DNA of 35,034 bases from an uncultured Magnetospirillum sp. (GTDB taxonomy: Bacteria; Pseudomonadota; Alphaproteobacteria; Rhodospirillales; Magnetospirillaceae): contig NZ_CAINTR010000077.1 in assembly GCF_903853455.1 (NCBI RefSeq), positions 1-35,034 on the forward strand. Direction: 5' to 3'. Shown here piece by piece: positions 17,929 to 26,672 of the stretch. Made by a program: the position numbers and the translations under genes. How positions within the stretch are numbered: position 1 is the stretch's first letter; every line of letters starts with the position of its first letter. The notes below the pieces were generated by a model. It made no database searches and had not been told where the DNA came from. It saw only the letters and a program-made list of their open reading frames with translations.

Positions 17929-19043
17929 AGATCGCCGCGCTGTTGGATCCCGTTCTGCGTCTTTACCTGCGCTACAAGAAACGCCGCCGCCGGGCCGAGG
18001 GGGTCTTGCTGGTCAGTTCGCGCGGTCCGGCCGAGATGGTGTTCATCTCGGCGGTGCTGCCCCGCTTCATGCGCCTCGCCAAGCTGGACGAGAGCGTCAC
18101 CCTGCTGTGCCGGAACGACGCCGCCGGCATGTCGTTCCTGTTCCCCCGCTTCCTCAAGCTGCGGCGGATCGATTTCCGCCGGCTGGACGAGCTGGAATAC
18201 CGCTGGCAGAGCTTCATCGACCTGCATGCCCAGCATTACCGCCTGATCGTGTCGCTGGACTATGTGCGCGAGCACGACCAGGACGAGGCGCTGATCATCG
18301 CCGCCGATCCGGCCGAGACCGCCGGCATGGTGCCGCCGCCCTACAAGCGCAACTACCACCAGCGTCTGGCCGAAAGCGAGAAGGTCTTCGACATCCTGTT
18401 CGATTCCGGGCCGCTCCGGCAGGACAAGATCCTGCGCTGGTCCAAATTCGCCGACGAGATCCTCGACGACCGCCAGCAGCCGGTGCTGGCGCTGCTGCCC
18501 GACAGCCAACTGCCCCAGGCCGAGCATTTGGGCGACACGGTGGTGTTCTTCCCGTTCTCGGGCGTCAAACAGCGCCAGTTGCCGGTGGAGATGTGGCGGC
18601 TGATGGCCGAGGCGGTGCCGGAGCATTGGAAGATCCTGGTGGCGGGCCACCGCAACGACTTCGACCGTAACCCCGAATACATGGCGCTGATGTCGCTGCC
18701 CAATGTCACCATGGAGACCTCGGGCTTCGAGCGGCTGGCCTCCATCCTGATGGGCTCGCGCATGGTGGTCGGCGTCGATACCGCCGGCCTGCACCTGGCG
18801 GTGCTGCTGGGGATTTCCACCATGTGTCTGGCCAGCGCCGCCTATGCCGGGGCCGGCGTTCCCTATGACGAGCGGGTGGCGCCCGGCAACGTCCAGTTCG
18901 TCTATGTCCCCATGGAATGCCAGGGCTGCCTCGGCCGCTGCAAGTTCCCCCTGGTCGACGGCATGTACAAATGCGTCGCCGAGATCGACACCGACCAGGT
19001 GCTGGAGAATGTGCGCAACTCGGTCGCCCGAGGGGTGTTTTGA
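17925..19043 (+). CDS. GT9-like protein lacking the catalytic Gly-Asp loop, second of three
   Basis: A 372-residue paralogue of the preceding protein: both share the K/R-rich start, AAGMSFLFP, the DQDEAL stretch, VVFFPFSGVKQRQ, ILVAGHRNDFD and VVGVDTAGLHLAVLLGI, and a Cys cluster MECQGCLGRCKFP with CVAEID. In the N-terminal loop the usual GLGD is replaced by RGPAE, so the catalytic Asp position holds Glu or is shifted. It may be inactive, act as a partner of the flanking enzymes, or use a changed mechanism. It is coupled to both neighbours by four-base overlaps (ATGA in front, TTGA behind). Confidence 0.83.
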   Translation: MKIAALLDPVLRLYLRYKKRRRRAEGVLLVSSRGPAEMVFISAVLPRFMRLAKLDESVTLLCRNDAAGMSFLFPRFLKLRRIDFRRLDELEYRWQSFIDLHAQHYRLIVSLDYVREHDQDEALIIAADPAETAGMVPPPYKRNYHQRLAESEKVFDILFDSGPLRQDKILRWSKFADEILDDRQQPVLALLPDSQLPQAEHLGDTVVFFPFSGVKQRQLPVEMWRLMAEAVPEHWKILVAGHRNDFDRNPEYMALMSLPNVTMETSGFERLASILMGSRMVVGVDTAGLHLAVLLGISTMCLASAAYAGAGVPYDERVAPGNVQFVYVPMECQGCLGRCKFPLVDGMYKCVAEIDTDQVLENVRNSVARGVF

Positions 19044-20212
19044 CCCTGTTTCCCAGGGGAATGCGGCGGCGGTGGTGGATGTTCCGCCCCATCGACGCCC
19101 TGGTGGCCTTGTGGCCGGGGCCGGGGCCGCGGCGGCGACGCGGCGTGCTGGTGGTGCGCATGGACGGCATCGGCGACATGGTGATGTTCCGCGCCGCGCT
19201 GGAGCATTATCCCGACGCCTTCGGGGTCCCGAAGTCCGAGATCACGGTGCTGGGCTGCAATTCGTGGAAGCCGCTGGCCGATGTGGTGTTTCCCGGCTTC
19301 AAGGTCGTGGCCATCGACGAGCACGCCTTCGAGAAGAGGTGGCTCTATCGCCTGAAGGTCGCGCTGTGGGTGCGCCGCCAGGGCTTCAAAACCGCGGTCT
19401 GCGACATGTTCATGCGCAAGACCCTGACCGCCGATACCCTGGTCTGGGCCAGCCGGGCAACCGAGCGCATCGTCTGCGCCCCCTTCGTCACCGACAAGAC
19501 CCGGGCGGAATACGCCTGGTATCTGGCCAAGGCCACGCGGGTGATCGATACCGGCCCCTACCCCACCCACGAGGGTCTGCGCCACTTCACCTTCCTTCAG
19601 GCCTTGATGGGAATCCGCATGCCACCGGAAATTCCCGCCATCCCCTGGCGCGAACTGCCGCCGCTGATCCCCAAGGGCGCGCCCTATGTGGTGATGAATT
19701 TCGGCTCCAACGAACCGGGGCGGCGCTGGCCGTTCGACCAGTTCATTGAGCTGACGAAACAATGCCTGGGGGCCGGGCTGCGGGTGGTGTTTGTCGGGGC
19801 CGGGCAGGAGGCTTTCGCCAAGCCGGTGCTGGCGGGCCTGAATCATCCCGGCATCGTCGATACCATCGGCAGCCTCAAACTGCCCCAGCTGGTCGATGTG
19901 CTGAAACACGCCGCCTGCGTGGTCAGCAACGACACCGGCCCCGGCCACCTCGCCCTCGGAATCGGGGCGCCCACCGTGCTGCTGGCCGGCGGCGGCCATT
20001 TCGGCTGCTTCGTGCCGTACCCCGAGCAAATCCGCCCACCCAAGGCGGTGTTCCTCAACGCCCCCATGGACTGCTACCACTGCCTGTGGCGCTGTCCCAA
20101 GCGGGCGTCGGACAAGGACGCCTTCCCCTGCGTCGCCGAGATCACCGTCGCGGCGGCGTGGCGGGCGGTGGAGGGGCTGGTTCAGCCAGTTCTTCCGACA
20201 GAGGCGCGTTGA
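19040..20212 (+). CDS. GT9 family glycosyltransferase, third of three
   Basis: A GT-B protein of about 390 residues with VLVVRMDGIGDMVMFRAAL (catalytic Gly-Asp loop kept), YVVMNFGSNEPGRRWPFDQF, VVFVGAGQE, VVSNDTGPGHLALGIGAPTV and a Cys cluster MDCYHCLWRCP with PCVAEI. It is more distant from the first two than they are from each other. The TTG at 19040 has GAGGGG five bases upstream; the ATG at 19061 has its purine run too close, so I prefer TTG. Its last 24 codons lie opposite an antitoxin gene on the minus strand, which suggests its end was formed when foreign DNA was joined here. Confidence 0.84.
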   Translation: MTLFPRGMRRRWWMFRPIDALVALWPGPGPRRRRGVLVVRMDGIGDMVMFRAALEHYPDAFGVPKSEITVLGCNSWKPLADVVFPGFKVVAIDEHAFEKRWLYRLKVALWVRRQGFKTAVCDMFMRKTLTADTLVWASRATERIVCAPFVTDKTRAEYAWYLAKATRVIDTGPYPTHEGLRHFTFLQALMGIRMPPEIPAIPWRELPPLIPKGAPYVVMNFGSNEPGRRWPFDQFIELTKQCLGAGLRVVFVGAGQEAFAKPVLAGLNHPGIVDTIGSLKLPQLVDVLKHAACVVSNDTGPGHLALGIGAPTVLLAGGGHFGCFVPYPEQIRPPKAVFLNAPMDCYHCLWRCPKRASDKDAFPCVAEITVAAAWRAVEGLVQPVLPTEAR

Positions 20213-20402
20213 AGTCTTCACCCATGCGGATCTGACCGCGCAGAAGCCCCGGAACGCGCGGCTGGCTTGGCGGCTTCAGCGGCACCAGACGCGCCAGGGG
20301 ATGGCCGGCCTTGGTGATGATGATTTCCTCGCCAGCGGCGGCGCGATCCACCAGTCGCGATAGCTGGGCCTTGGCCTCGGAGAGGGTGATGGATACGGAC
20401 AT
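20142..20402 (-). CDS. Phd/YefM-type antitoxin with altered C-terminus, no toxin
   Basis: An 86-residue protein with the type II antitoxin N-domain: MSVSITLSEAKAQLSRLVDR, AAAGEEIIITKAGHPLARLV, then LKPPSQPRVPGLLRGQIRM and EDFNAPLSEELAE. This is the VapB-like Phd pattern usually followed by a VapC (PIN) toxin. After LSEEL the usual acidic/aromatic end is replaced by a Pro-rich tail that is simply the antisense of the third GT9 gene. No toxin follows. It is either a clipped remnant or a solitary antitoxin that could still bind DNA through its N-domain. Confidence 0.7.
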   Translation of the reverse strand: MSVSITLSEAKAQLSRLVDRAAAGEEIIITKAGHPLARLVPLKPPSQPRVPGLLRGQIRMGEDFNAPLSEELAEPAPPPPATPPRR

Positions 20403-20529
20403 GGCAAGCCTCCGGGTCCAACTTCCGCATGAGGTGGCGTCTCCGGTCAAGCCCTATGAGGGCACGGCGGCGGTAGATCAGGACGGTTCCGCGACAGTCC
20501 GGAATCGCCTCTCTTTGCCGCCGCGTCAT

Positions 20530-20582
20530 AGCAACACGGATGATTGCCTATCCGGTTAACGCAGACATCCACTACATATTGG
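20530..20582 (+). repeat. Left inverted repeat of the DUF4424 cassette
   Basis: Two parts match the right flank in inverted order: AGCAACACGGATGA (20530-20543, perfect 14 bases) and 20551-20582, which reads TCCGGTTAACGCAGAC then ATCCACTACATATTGG. The second part agrees with the right copy at 28 of 32 positions. The rest of 20403-20725 shows no gene. Confidence 0.75.
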
Positions 20583-20725
20583 AGTCGCATCGGGACCGCC
20601 CAATCGACCGCAACTGACCCTGACCGGACATACAGGAGCCTGCGGATTCAGTGTATCGACCTAACTATCCATTCTCAAAATAACCGTCAAATACATACTA
20701 GTTGCAACGCAGGGTTATATTCGTC

Positions 20726-21817
20726 TCAGTGAGGTATGATTAGATAAATCGATAGATCAGATTTTGGGATAAAATCCCTAGCTTTTCCGACGAAAGAGTG
20801 CCCAGACCTGACCATCCTTACGCCTGGAATCGGACAAAATGAGATAAGGGCAGCATCACCTTTATTAATCTCCAATGTGAAATTTCCTATTGGACCTGAC
20901 CAATTTGCCCCAGTAGTCAGGATATATTCTATATTAGCTTGGGAAAACTGAGGAGGCCAGCCGCGCACTTTTTTAAACAAAGAGTCGTCTGCGTTTTTCT
21001 TAAGAATATATGCGCGACGCCCGCTATATTCGTCTATGCCGATATCGTATTCAGAAAGGGGAAATCCACTCAATTTGCTGTAAGCCCTGATAAAAGATTC
21101 ATCCATGCATTCATCTATGAAAATAGATTGGCGCGGGTTAATTGCAGTTACCTCATTATATGAGCCCGGCCAAGGTATATACATATGCTCAATTTTCACC
21201 TCTTTACCCGCTGGGAATATTTGGTCCCAAAAGTATGTCTTCTTTGTGCTCCAGCACCCAAATTCGTGATTATCATCAGGATCGTTGCAAATAACGCCAA
21301 GGCTCTTCAATTTTTCTGTCACCTTGCCTTGGCCAATGTTGTCGTCAAATGGGTCAAGCCCCAATTCATTGAATGCTGTGGTTATGTCTATATCCTTACG
21401 ACGAATATGTCCGGCGCTATCGAATGCCTTGTGATTCCTTCTTAGAACACGGATGTCAATATCTGAAGAAATACTTTTTCCGTTAACCTTCACCCGGAAC
21501 TCCGCATCGTGAGGCTCCCTGAAACTAAATTCAGCCTCAACGGGGTCTATAGTAGGTAGTGGGAAGCCAACCTTAGTTTTTACGTCACTTTTTGATGTGT
21601 TCTTGAATACATATTTTACAACTATTCTATCCAACGATATGTATAAATACTCAGATTTCATTTTGACGCTGTCGCTCTTCTCGAAAATCAAGCCCCCAGA
21701 AGGGCTGGCGGATACCGAGGAGTCGTTTGCCCTCGAAGCCGAAGCCAGCGAACCAATCACGAGGGCTGCACTGAATATCTCGGCTACCCACAAATTCTTA
21801 AATTTCAGTCCGAGCAT
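20726..21817 (-). CDS. DUF4424 family secreted protein in AT-rich DNA
   Basis: A 363-residue protein with a signal peptide (about residues 1-30, hydrophobic core AEIFSAALVIGSLASAS, cleavage near ASR-AND). The mature part fits DUF4424: VKMKSEYLYISLDRIVVKYVF, DVKTKVGFPLPTI, a middle helical part, WDQIFPAGKEVKIEHMYIP and a C-terminal GPIGNFTLEINKG with FCPIPGVRMV. The role of the family is unknown; a periplasmic location is likely. Codon use and base content are plainly AT-rich compared with all neighbours, and the gene is bracketed by inverted repeats, so it was most likely acquired. GAGG stands about 10 bases before the ATG. Confidence 0.85.
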   Translation of the reverse strand: MLGLKFKNLWVAEIFSAALVIGSLASASRANDSSVSASPSGGLIFEKSDSVKMKSEYLYISLDRIVVKYVFKNTSKSDVKTKVGFPLPTIDPVEAEFSFREPHDAEFRVKVNGKSISSDIDIRVLRRNHKAFDSAGHIRRKDIDITTAFNELGLDPFDDNIGQGKVTEKLKSLGVICNDPDDNHEFGCWSTKKTYFWDQIFPAGKEVKIEHMYIPWPGSYNEVTAINPRQSIFIDECMDESFIRAYSKLSGFPLSEYDIGIDEYSGRRAYILKKNADDSLFKKVRGWPPQFSQANIEYILTTGANWSGPIGNFTLEINKGDAALISFCPIPGVRMVRSGHSFVGKARDFIPKSDLSIYLIIPH

Positions 21818-22010
21818 AATATCGTCGCCTCATTGCCCTTTCTTCCAACAACACGATAGCAATTATTGATTGCGGCATAAAGGTTGGATTATGGTTCGTC
21901 TCGACCGACGAGCTCAGTGGGTAATTTCGCAAAAAAGGGCTGCATCACTTGGTGCCCCAGCGAAAGGCCGCTCTTGGCACATTGCTGCCGTTAAATGGGG
22001 TATATGGCCC

Positions 22011-22106
22011 CCTATATGTAGTGGGTGTCTGTGTTAATCGGACAGACCCGCATCGTCCATCCGTGAGCGGCGCGTCGGCGCCGCATCCGTGTTCATCCGT
22101 GTTGCT
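22011..22106 (-). repeat. Right inverted repeat of the DUF4424 cassette
   Basis: 22011-22042 is the inverted match of 20551-20582 (28 of 32), and 22093-22106 the inverted match of 20530-20543 (14 of 14). Between them lies a 50-base piece with CGGATG/CATCCG units and a GGCGCG palindrome that the left flank lacks. No transposase gene is present between the repeats. The rest of 21818-22149 shows nothing else apart from copy R8 of the modular repeat. Confidence 0.75.
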
Positions 22107-22139
22107 CTCAATCGCCGGACGCCAAAACAAACGTCCGCC
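22105..22139 (+). repeat. Modular intergenic repeat, copy R8 (minimal)
   Basis: CTCTCAATCGCCGG followed by the copy-specific hairpin GGACG-(10 bases)-CGTCC and nothing more. It lies 10 bases from the greB stop and directly abuts the DUF4424 right repeat. Confidence 0.7.
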
Positions 22140-22149
22140 GTGAAGCCCC

Positions 22150-22698
22150 CTACCCCTCATACCGGATCGCGATCACCTCGATCATTTCGGTTCCGGCCGG
22201 GGTGCGGACCGGCACCGAATCGCCCTCGGCGGCCTTCAGCAGGGCGCGGGCGATGGGCGAGATCCAGCTGATCAGGCCGCGTTCCAGGTTGGCCTCGTCG
22301 ATGCCGACGATGGTGACGGTCACCTCCTCGTCGCGGGCATTGGCATAGGTGACGGTGGCGCCGAAGAATACCTGCTCGCGGTTCTTTTGCTGGCTCGGAT
22401 CGACCACATGGGCCGAATCCAGGCGTTTGTTGAGAAAGCGGATGCGGCGGTCGATCTCACGCAGGCGCTTCTTGCCGTAGAGGTAGTCGCCGTTTTCCGA
22501 GCGGTCGCCGTTGCCGGCCGCCCACGACACCACCTCGACCACTTTGGGCCGTTCGACCCGCGCCAACTGGTTCAGCTCGTCGCGCAGTGCCTGATAGCCT
22601 TGCGGCCGCATATAGTTCTTGGCGCCGGGCGGCAGCCCCTGGGGGACGTCGTCCTCGTCCTCGTCACCGTCCGGTTCCTTGGTAAAAGCTTTGCTCAT
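22150..22698 (-). CDS. greB: Transcription elongation factor GreB
   Basis: A 182-residue Gre factor that rescues backtracked RNA polymerase by stimulating transcript cleavage. After an acidic N-terminal extension ([14 protein letters not shown]) comes the coiled coil with the catalytic tip [20 protein letters not shown], then LDSAHVVDP and the C-terminal FKBP-like domain with [42 protein letters not shown] and EVIAIRYEG. The [12 protein letters not shown] run favours GreB over GreA. The ATG overlaps the tsaD stop (ATGA), so the two are coupled. The acidic extension of some 25 residues is longer than in E. coli GreB. Confidence 0.93.
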   Translation of the reverse strand: MSKAFTKEPDGDEDEDDVPQGLPPGAKNYMRPQGYQALRDELNQLARVERPKVVEVVSWAAGNGDRSENGDYLYGKKRLREIDRRIRFLNKRLDSAHVVDPSQQKNREQVFFGATVTYANARDEEVTVTIVGIDEANLERGLISWISPIARALLKAAEGDSVPVRTPAGTEMIEVIAIRYEG

Positions 22699-23750
22699 GC
22701 CTTCACCCCGGCGAAACCGACCTTCTTGGCATGGGGATCGAGCGGCCAGCGCGGCCGGGGGGCGAAGTCCAGCTGATCCACCAGCCCCAGGCGCAGCCGT
22801 TCCACCCCGGCCCAGGCGATCATGGCGGCGTTGTCGGTGCACAGCTTCAGCGGCGGCGCCAGGAACTCAAGGCCCGTTTCGGATCCGATCCGAATCAAGG
22901 TGTCGCGCAGGGCGGTGTTGGCGGCGACGCCGCCGGCCACCACCAGATGGCGCCCAATCGGCCAGCGGGCCTTGAAGTCCTTGATTCCCCGCCTGACCCG
23001 GTCGGCCACCGCGTCGGCGACGGCGGCCTGGAAGCCGGCGCAGACATCGGCGGCGTCCTGTTCGCTCAGCGGCCGGGGCAGGCTTTCCACCAGCAGCCGT
23101 ACCGCGTTCTTGAGGCCGGAGAAGCTGAAGTCGCAGCCGGGCTTGCCCTTCATGGGACGCGGCAGGACGAAACGGCGGGCATCGCCGGTGGCGGCGGCCT
23201 TTTCTACCGCCGGCCCGCCGGGATAGCCCAGTCCGGTCATCTTGGCCACCTTGTCGAAGGCCTCGCCGGCGGCGTCGTCGATGGTGGTGCCCAGCCTTGT
23301 GTATTTGCCCACTCCCTCCACCGCCAGCAGTTGGCAATGGCCGCCCGAGGCCAGCAGCAGCAGATAGGGAAAGTCGATGCCATGGGTCAGCCGCGCCGTC
23401 AGGGCATGGCCTTCCAGATGGTTGACCGCCAGGAACGGCTTGCCCGCCGCCAGGGCCAGCGCCTTGGCGGTCATGACTCCGACGATGACGCCGCCGATCA
23501 GGCCCGGCCCGCCGGTGGCGGCGACGGCGTCCAACTCGCCAAAGCCGATACCGGCGCGTTTCATGGCCTCGGCCACCAGCCGGTCGATGTGCTGGAGATG
23601 GGAGCGCGCCGCGATTTCCGGCACGATGCCGCCATAGGGGCGGTGCTCGTCCAGCTGCGACAGCACCACATCGGCCAGAATCTCGCGCGTCCCCGTCACC
23701 ACGGCGGCGGCGGTCTCATCGCAACTGGTCTCGATGCCGAGAACTAACAT
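22695..23750 (-). CDS. tsaD: tRNA N6-adenosine threonylcarbamoyltransferase TsaD
   Basis: A 351-residue ASKHA-fold enzyme that, with TsaB and TsaE, makes t6A37 in ANN-decoding tRNAs. It has [17 protein letters not shown] at the start, [27 protein letters not shown], the metal-binding histidines in [24 protein letters not shown] and [12 protein letters not shown], and C-terminal [12 protein letters not shown]. All key residues are present and the length is normal. The start ATG is preceded by GAGGGA at the correct spacing, and that purine run is the end of repeat R7. tsaB and tsaE are not in this window. Confidence 0.96.
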   Translation of the reverse strand: MLVLGIETSCDETAAAVVTGTREILADVVLSQLDEHRPYGGIVPEIAARSHLQHIDRLVAEAMKRAGIGFGELDAVAATGGPGLIGGVIVGVMTAKALALAAGKPFLAVNHLEGHALTARLTHGIDFPYLLLLASGGHCQLLAVEGVGKYTRLGTTIDDAAGEAFDKVAKMTGLGYPGGPAVEKAAATGDARRFVLPRPMKGKPGCDFSFSGLKNAVRLLVESLPRPLSEQDAADVCAGFQAAVADAVADRVRRGIKDFKARWPIGRHLVVAGGVAANTALRDTLIRIGSETGLEFLAPPLKLCTDNAAMIAWAGVERLRLGLVDQLDFAPRPRWPLDPHAKKVGFAGVKA

Positions 23751-23756
23751 ATTCGT

Positions 23757-24881
<1,125 letters not shown>

Positions 24882-24885
24882 GCCC

Positions 24886-25614
24886 ATGCGCGCCCTCGTC
24901 ACCCGCCCGAGGGAAGATTCGGAGACGGTGGCGCGTGCCTTGGCCGAGCGTGGCCTCGAGGTCATGATCGAGCCGCTGCTGGATATCGCGCCCGTTCCCG
25001 GCGCCACGGTGGATGCCGCCGGCGCCCAGGGCATCCTGGTGACCAGCGCCAACGGTATCCGCGCCCTCGCCCGTCTGCTGCCCGACCGGGACTTGCCGGT
25101 GTGGACGGTGGGCGACGCCTCGGCCAGCATCGCCCGCGCCCTGGGCTACGGCCGGGTCGAGAGTGCCGGCGGCGACGTGGAGACGCTGGCGGCTCTGGTG
25201 GCGAAGCGGGTCGATCCCGCCGGGGGGGCCTTGCTGCATGCCGCCGGGACGGTCAATGCCGGCGACTTGGCCGGGCGGCTGGGCGTTTTGGGCTTCCAGG
25301 TCCGTCGGCAGGTTCTCTATCGGGCGGTGACCGCCGCCGTCCTCACTCCGGAGCTGCGAACCGCGCTGGAGTCCGGGACTATCGACCTGGCGTTGTTTTT
25401 CTCTCCCCGCACCGCCGCGACCTTTGTTAGGCTGGTGACCGACGCCGGGTTGACGGGAACACTGGCCCGCGTCACCGCCTATGGCCTGTCCGCCAATGTG
25501 GCGGCCGAACTGGCAAGCCTGTCCTGGGCGGGTTTGCGCCAGGCCGCCGAACCCACCCAGGCCGCGCTGCTCGCGGCTCTCGACGACGATCTCACACGGG
25601 GACGCCCTTCATGA
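24886..25614 (+). CDS. hemD: Uroporphyrinogen-III synthase
   Basis: A 242-residue enzyme that closes hydroxymethylbilane with D-ring inversion. The family varies greatly in sequence, but the pattern is clear: ALVTRPREDSETVARALAER at the start, LVTSANGIRALARL, WTVGDASASIARALGY, LLHAAGTVNAGDLAGRLG, VRRQVLYRAV, LALFFSPRTAATFVRL and AYGLSANVAAEL. Position directly after hemC supports the call. It overlaps the next gene by ATGA. Confidence 0.94.
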   Translation: MRALVTRPREDSETVARALAERGLEVMIEPLLDIAPVPGATVDAAGAQGILVTSANGIRALARLLPDRDLPVWTVGDASASIARALGYGRVESAGGDVETLAALVAKRVDPAGGALLHAAGTVNAGDLAGRLGVLGFQVRRQVLYRAVTAAVLTPELRTALESGTIDLALFFSPRTAATFVRLVTDAGLTGTLARVTAYGLSANVAAELASLSWAGLRQAAEPTQAALLAALDDDLTRGRPS

Positions 25615-26672
25615 CGCCAGAGCCCGCTTCCGAGCCTACCGCGCCGGTCCAGCCCCCCGAGCCGGCCAAAGTCGAGTCGGGCAAAGTCGAGTTGGGCGAG
25701 CCCTCCCGCTCCTCCTCGCGGAAAGTGGTCGTGGCGCTGCTGGGTCTGCTGGCGATCGCGGTGGCGGTGGCCAGCTTCCCACTGTGGCGCGATCAAGCCG
25801 GCTTTCCGGCCGCGTCGTCGGGCGGCGAGGTGGAGGCCCTGCGGGCGGAGCTGACCGCCACCACCGCCAAACTGGCCCAATTGGAAGCCAAATTGGCCCA
25901 ACCGGGGGCGCCCGTCGCCGACGAGGGTCGTCTGGCGACGCTGGAACAGAGTTTGCGCGCGGTCCAGGCCCAGCCGGCGACGCCGTCCCATCTGGCCGGC
26001 GACGTCGAAACGCTGGCGAAACAAGTTACCGAGCTGCGCAAGACCGCCGCCGATGCCGCCGCCGTGCTGCGGTTGGCCGACCGGCTCGATCAGGCCGATG
26101 CCGCCATTCGCGACCTTCAGGCCCACCGCTCCTCGGCCGCCGCCCTACTGCTGGCCACCGGTCAGCTGCGTGAGGCGATCAATCTCGGGCTGGTGTTCGA
26201 TGCCGAGCTGCGGGCGGTCAAGGTGCTGGCCGGCGACGATGCCGATGTCGGCCGGGCCCTGGAGCCCCTCAAGGACCACGCCGCCGCCGGCATCGCGCCT
26301 CGCACCGCCCTGGCGGCAAGGTTCGACACCCTGGCGCCGGTCCTCCTGCGCGCCGAGATCCTGCCCGAGGGCGCGGGCTGGTGGCGCCGGGTGCTGGACC
26401 GGATGCTGTCGCTGGTCACCATCCGGCGCGAGGACGGTGCCGCCGCCGGCTCATCGACGGCGGCCGTCGTCGCCCGCGCCCAGGCCGCCCTGACCCGTGG
26501 CGACCTCGCCGCCGCTAGCGCCGAGGCGGAGGCCCTGACCGGCGGTCCGGCCCAAGTCGCGGCGCCCTGGCTGGCCGAGGCCAAGGCCCGGCTGGCTGCC
26601 GACAAGGCGGTGTCGGAGCTGGCGGCCCATGCCCTCGCCCTGGCGGGAACCGGCGCCAAGGTGGGGCCATGA
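25611..26672 (+). CDS. Alphaproteobacterial Mic60/mitofilin-like membrane protein
   Basis: A 353-residue protein: a Pro/Glu/Lys-rich cytoplasmic start, one membrane segment at about 42-62 (KVVVALLGLLAIAVAVASFP), a coiled coil from about 75 to 170 (EALRAELTATTAKLAQLEAK and onward), and a C-terminal mitofilin-type domain to 353 (ALLLATGQLREAINLGLVFD, WWRRVLDRMLSLVTIRRED, ARAQAALTRGDLAAASAEAE). Mic60 homologues next to hemD and hemY are a known feature of Alphaproteobacteria, where they shape inner-membrane invaginations, as in mitochondrial crista junctions. Its length and order here match. It is coupled by four-base overlaps to hemD and hemY. Confidence 0.83.
   Translation: MTPEPASEPTAPVQPPEPAKVESGKVELGEPSRSSSRKVVVALLGLLAIAVAVASFPLWRDQAGFPAASSGGEVEALRAELTATTAKLAQLEAKLAQPGAPVADEGRLATLEQSLRAVQAQPATPSHLAGDVETLAKQVTELRKTAADAAAVLRLADRLDQADAAIRDLQAHRSSAAALLLATGQLREAINLGLVFDAELRAVKVLAGDDADVGRALEPLKDHAAAGIAPRTALAARFDTLAPVLLRAEILPEGAGWWRRVLDRMLSLVTIRREDGAAAGSSTAAVVARAQAALTRGDLAAASAEAEALTGGPAQVAAPWLAEAKARLAADKAVSELAAHALALAGTGAKVGP

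Noticed and set aside
20530-22106. Complete insertion sequence
   Set aside because: Inverted repeats are present, but the only gene between them is DUF4424; no transposase frame is found on either strand.
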